DNA from: UBA8337 sp965657665
Lineage (GTDB): Bacteria; Pseudomonadota; Alphaproteobacteria; RS24
Reading direction: 5' to 3'
Assembly: GCA_965657665.1 (NCBI GenBank)
Contig: CBFHPF010000029.1
Coordinates: 1 to 14,805 of the forward strand
DNA: 14,805 nucleotides
The notes beneath the pieces were generated by a model, which was not told the origin of the DNA, searched no databases, and was given only the letters and a program-made list of their open reading frames with translations. Every line of letters starts with the position of its first letter. The first letter of the stretch is position 1. This document shows positions 12,627 to 14,805 of the stretch, in pieces. Made by a program: the position numbers and the translations under genes.

Positions 12627-14805
12627 ATGGGACATCCATCTTTGAATAAACAGCAAGCGACCATCGTCAATGTGGTGGCCGGTGGCTTGTTGGCATTGGG
12701 TATGATTTCTGCGGCGGTCAACCAATCAGACGGCACCATGTCGGTTGGCGGCATGTCAGGTGGCGGCGAAGCCAGCACCAGTATTGCCCAGATTGATACG
12801 CAGCGCATCATCAATGCCGATAGCGAGCCGGGCAATTGGTTGGCTTATGGGCGTGATTATGCCGAGCAGCGCCATTCACCGCTGACGCAAATCAACAAAA
12901 AATCGATTGAAGACCTTGAATTGGCATTCTCTGTCGATATGTACACAACGCGCGGGCTTGAAGCCTCGCCGATTGTTGTCGACGGCATTATGTATATGAC
13001 CGGTTCTTGGAGTGTGGTTGTGGCGGTTGATGCCAAAACCGGCGAAGAATTATGGTCTTATGATCCGGAAGTGCCGGGCGACTGGGCGCGCAAAGCGTGT
13101 TGCGACGTCGTCAATCGCGGCGTTGCGGTTTATGACGGCGCGGTTTTCGTTGCCAGTCTGGACGGCTTCTTGATTTCATTGAACGCCGAAACCGGCGAAG
13201 AAATCTGGCGCGTCGACACAATTACCGACCGCGGTAAATCCTACACCATCACCGGTGCCCCGCGCGTTGCCAATGGCCGCGTGTTTATCGGTAATGGCGG
13301 CGGCGAGTATGGCGTGCGCGGTTATGTAACCGCCTATGACACCAAAACCGGCGAACAGGACTGGCGCTTCTACACCGTGCCGGGGGACCCGAACAAACCG
13401 TTTGAGCACCCTGAAATGGAAGAAGCCGCGAAAACCTGGAAGGGTGGCGAATGGTGGAAAATCGGCGGTGGCGGCACTGTCTGGAATTCCATTGTTTATG
13501 ACCCCGACACTGACACGGTTTATTTGGGCGTCGGCAATGGCAGCCCGTGGACACGCACCATCCGCTCACCGGGTGGCGGCGATAACCTTTTCTTGTCGTC
13601 GATTGTGGCGCTGGACCCGAACACAGGTCGCAAGAAGTGGCATTATCAAACTACGCCGGGTGACACATGGGACTACACAGCTGTGCAGGACATGATGCTG
13701 GCCGATATGGAAATTGACGGCAAGCAGCGCAAAGTCATTATGCAAGCGCCGAAAAACGGTTTCTTCTATGTGCTGGACCGTGAAACCGGTGAGCTGCTGC
13801 GGGCCAACCCGTATGTGACAGTGAATTGGGCGACGCATATTGATATGGAAACCGGTCGTCCGGTGGAGAATGACTCGCGCAATTGGGCTGAAAGCGGCAA
13901 ATCGAAATGGATTTTGCCCGGCCCGCTTGGCGGCCATAACTGGCAGTCCATGAGCTATAACCCGAACACCGGACTGGTTTACATTCCGGCGATGGAAAGC
14001 CCGCTTGTGTTTGATGTCGACCATGACTTTAAAGCCACCGGTCGCTACAAATATGTAGAAGGCGGCTGGAACACCGGTGTTGAGTTTGGTCGTTTGCTGC
14101 CGCTTTTGGCGGAGCATCCGGATTTTCCGGCAGCCAAAGGCTACATCACGGCGTTTAACCCGCTAACCGGCAAAACCCATTGGGTGCGCGAGCACGGCAC
14201 GCATTGGAATGGCGGCACGCTGTCAACCGAAGGCGGGCTGGTTTTCCAAGGCAATGGCGACGGCTTTTTTGTCGCCTATGATGCGGTAACCGGCGAAGAG
14301 GTCTGGAAGGTCAACACCTATACCAGCACCATTGCACCGCCTATCAGCTATGCCATTGATGGCGAGCAATATGTCGCCATTCAGGTTGGCTCCGGTGGGG
14401 CAGGTGGCCTGACAGAGGCGGCGATGCCGGCCTCTAATATGTGGGGCAATTTCGGTCGTTTGCTGGTGTTTAAGCTAAACGGTGGCCAGTCCATCGAGCA
14501 GCCAGAGCATTGGGCGCGCGAAATTCCGCAACCACCGGCCATTGAGCTGAAAGCCGAAGCGATTGACCACGGCATGGAGCTGTATCACGAAGTGTGCACT
14601 TTCTGTCACGGCATTGCCGTTATCGGTGGCGCGGCCATTCCTGACCTGCGGAAAATGAGCGAGCAAACGCACCGCATGTTTAAGGAAATTGTGCTGGAAG
14701 GCGTGCTGGTTGACCGCGGTATGTCGAGCTTTGCCGACCGCCTGAGCGAGAAAGACGTTGAAGATATCTACGCCTTCATCGTTGCGCGCAGCTGGCAAGA
14801 CTATG
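12627..14805 (+). CDS. PQQ-dependent quinohaemoprotein alcohol dehydrogenase (type II-like), 3' end missing
   Basis: 726 residues are visible before the right edge. The enzyme oxidises alcohols in the periplasm, passing electrons from PQQ to its own cytochrome c domain. Residues 11-33 form a hydrophobic export or anchor segment after a weakly charged N-terminus. The eight-bladed propeller follows, with repeated 'TGE..W' docking motifs (for example 138-143, 189-194, 241-246, 555-560). The vicinal cysteines C158-C159 match the PQQ-site disulfide. E227 in 'GGGEYG', N304 in 'GNGSPW' and D349 in 'GDTWDY' fit the metal ligands and catalytic Asp. The position two after D349 is T351, not Asp, which suggests calcium rather than a lanthanide. 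The C-terminal haem motif is CTFCH (657-661), with M699 in 'RGMSSF' the likely axial ligand. GGGAGGGA lies 6 bases before the ATG. It diverges from the monooxygenase. Confidence 0.92.
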   Translation, partial: MGHPSLNKQQATIVNVVAGGLLALGMISAAVNQSDGTMSVGGMSGGGEASTSIAQIDTQRIINADSEPGNWLAYGRDYAEQRHSPLTQINKKSIEDLELAFSVDMYTTRGLEASPIVVDGIMYMTGSWSVVVAVDAKTGEELWSYDPEVPGDWARKACCDVVNRGVAVYDGAVFVASLDGFLISLNAETGEEIWRVDTITDRGKSYTITGAPRVANGRVFIGNGGGEYGVRGYVTAYDTKTGEQDWRFYTVPGDPNKPFEHPEMEEAAKTWKGGEWWKIGGGGTVWNSIVYDPDTDTVYLGVGNGSPWTRTIRSPGGGDNLFLSSIVALDPNTGRKKWHYQTTPGDTWDYTAVQDMMLADMEIDGKQRKVIMQAPKNGFFYVLDRETGELLRANPYVTVNWATHIDMETGRPVENDSRNWAESGKSKWILPGPLGGHNWQSMSYNPNTGLVYIPAMESPLVFDVDHDFKATGRYKYVEGGWNTGVEFGRLLPLLAEHPDFPAAKGYITAFNPLTGKTHWVREHGTHWNGGTLSTEGGLVFQGNGDGFFVAYDAVTGEEVWKVNTYTSTIAPPISYAIDGEQYVAIQVGSGGAGGLTEAAMPASNMWGNFGRLLVFKLNGGQSIEQPEHWAREIPQPPAIELKAEAIDHGMELYHEVCTFCHGIAVIGGAAIPDLRKMSEQTHRMFKEIVLEGVLVDRGMSSFADRLSEKDVEDIYAFIVARSWQDY

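Noticed and set aside
1..14805. tRNA genes, CRISPR arrays, insertion sequences or prophage genes
   Set aside because: I looked for repeat-spacer arrays, cloverleaf-like segments and transposase motifs and saw none; nearly all of the window is accounted for by ordinary genes.

Overview
The window looks like a chromosomal segment of a Gram-negative proteobacterium. GC content is moderate, several proteins carry export signals, and there is a PQQ-dependent dehydrogenase, a PCu(A)C copper chaperone and a ZnuBC-type zinc importer. The gene mix (arginine decarboxylase with a carboxyspermidine-type pathway, DUF3604, BVMO, quinohaemoprotein alcohol dehydrogenase) fits a marine or aquatic alphaproteobacterium, but I cannot fix the genus from sequence alone. 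I see no tRNA, rRNA, CRISPR array, insertion sequence or phage gene.

Left end (1-903): two minus-strand genes, a GIY-YIG nuclease-fold protein followed by an acyl-CoA thioesterase that runs off the left edge. They diverge from the central operon. The short divergent promoter region holds a perfect 8-bp inverted repeat.

Centre-left (904-6127): four tightly packed plus-strand genes encode arginine decarboxylase (speA), a carboxynorspermidine/carboxyspermidine dehydrogenase, a carboxynorspermidine/carboxyspermidine decarboxylase (nspC) and agmatinase (speB). A strong hairpin terminator follows. Together they are sufficient on paper for arginine -> agmatine -> putrescine -> carboxyspermidine -> spermidine by the aspartate-semialdehyde route, with no S-adenosylmethionine decarboxylase or spermidine synthase.

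Middle (6128-9860): a secreted DUF3604 protein of unknown function, then convergent minus-strand zinc ABC importer genes (znuC, znuB). The ZnuC protein has a histidine-rich tail. An intergenic region of about 190 bp with two inverted repeats separates znuC from a divergent hypothetical gene.

Right end (9861-14805): the hypothetical gene (TTG start), a PCu(A)C copper chaperone, a Baeyer-Villiger-type flavin monooxygenase broken by one missing base, and a divergent PQQ- and haem-containing alcohol dehydrogenase that runs off the right edge. The last two suggest oxidation of an alcohol to a ketone or aldehyde and then to an ester, but the monooxygenase as read here is frameshifted.
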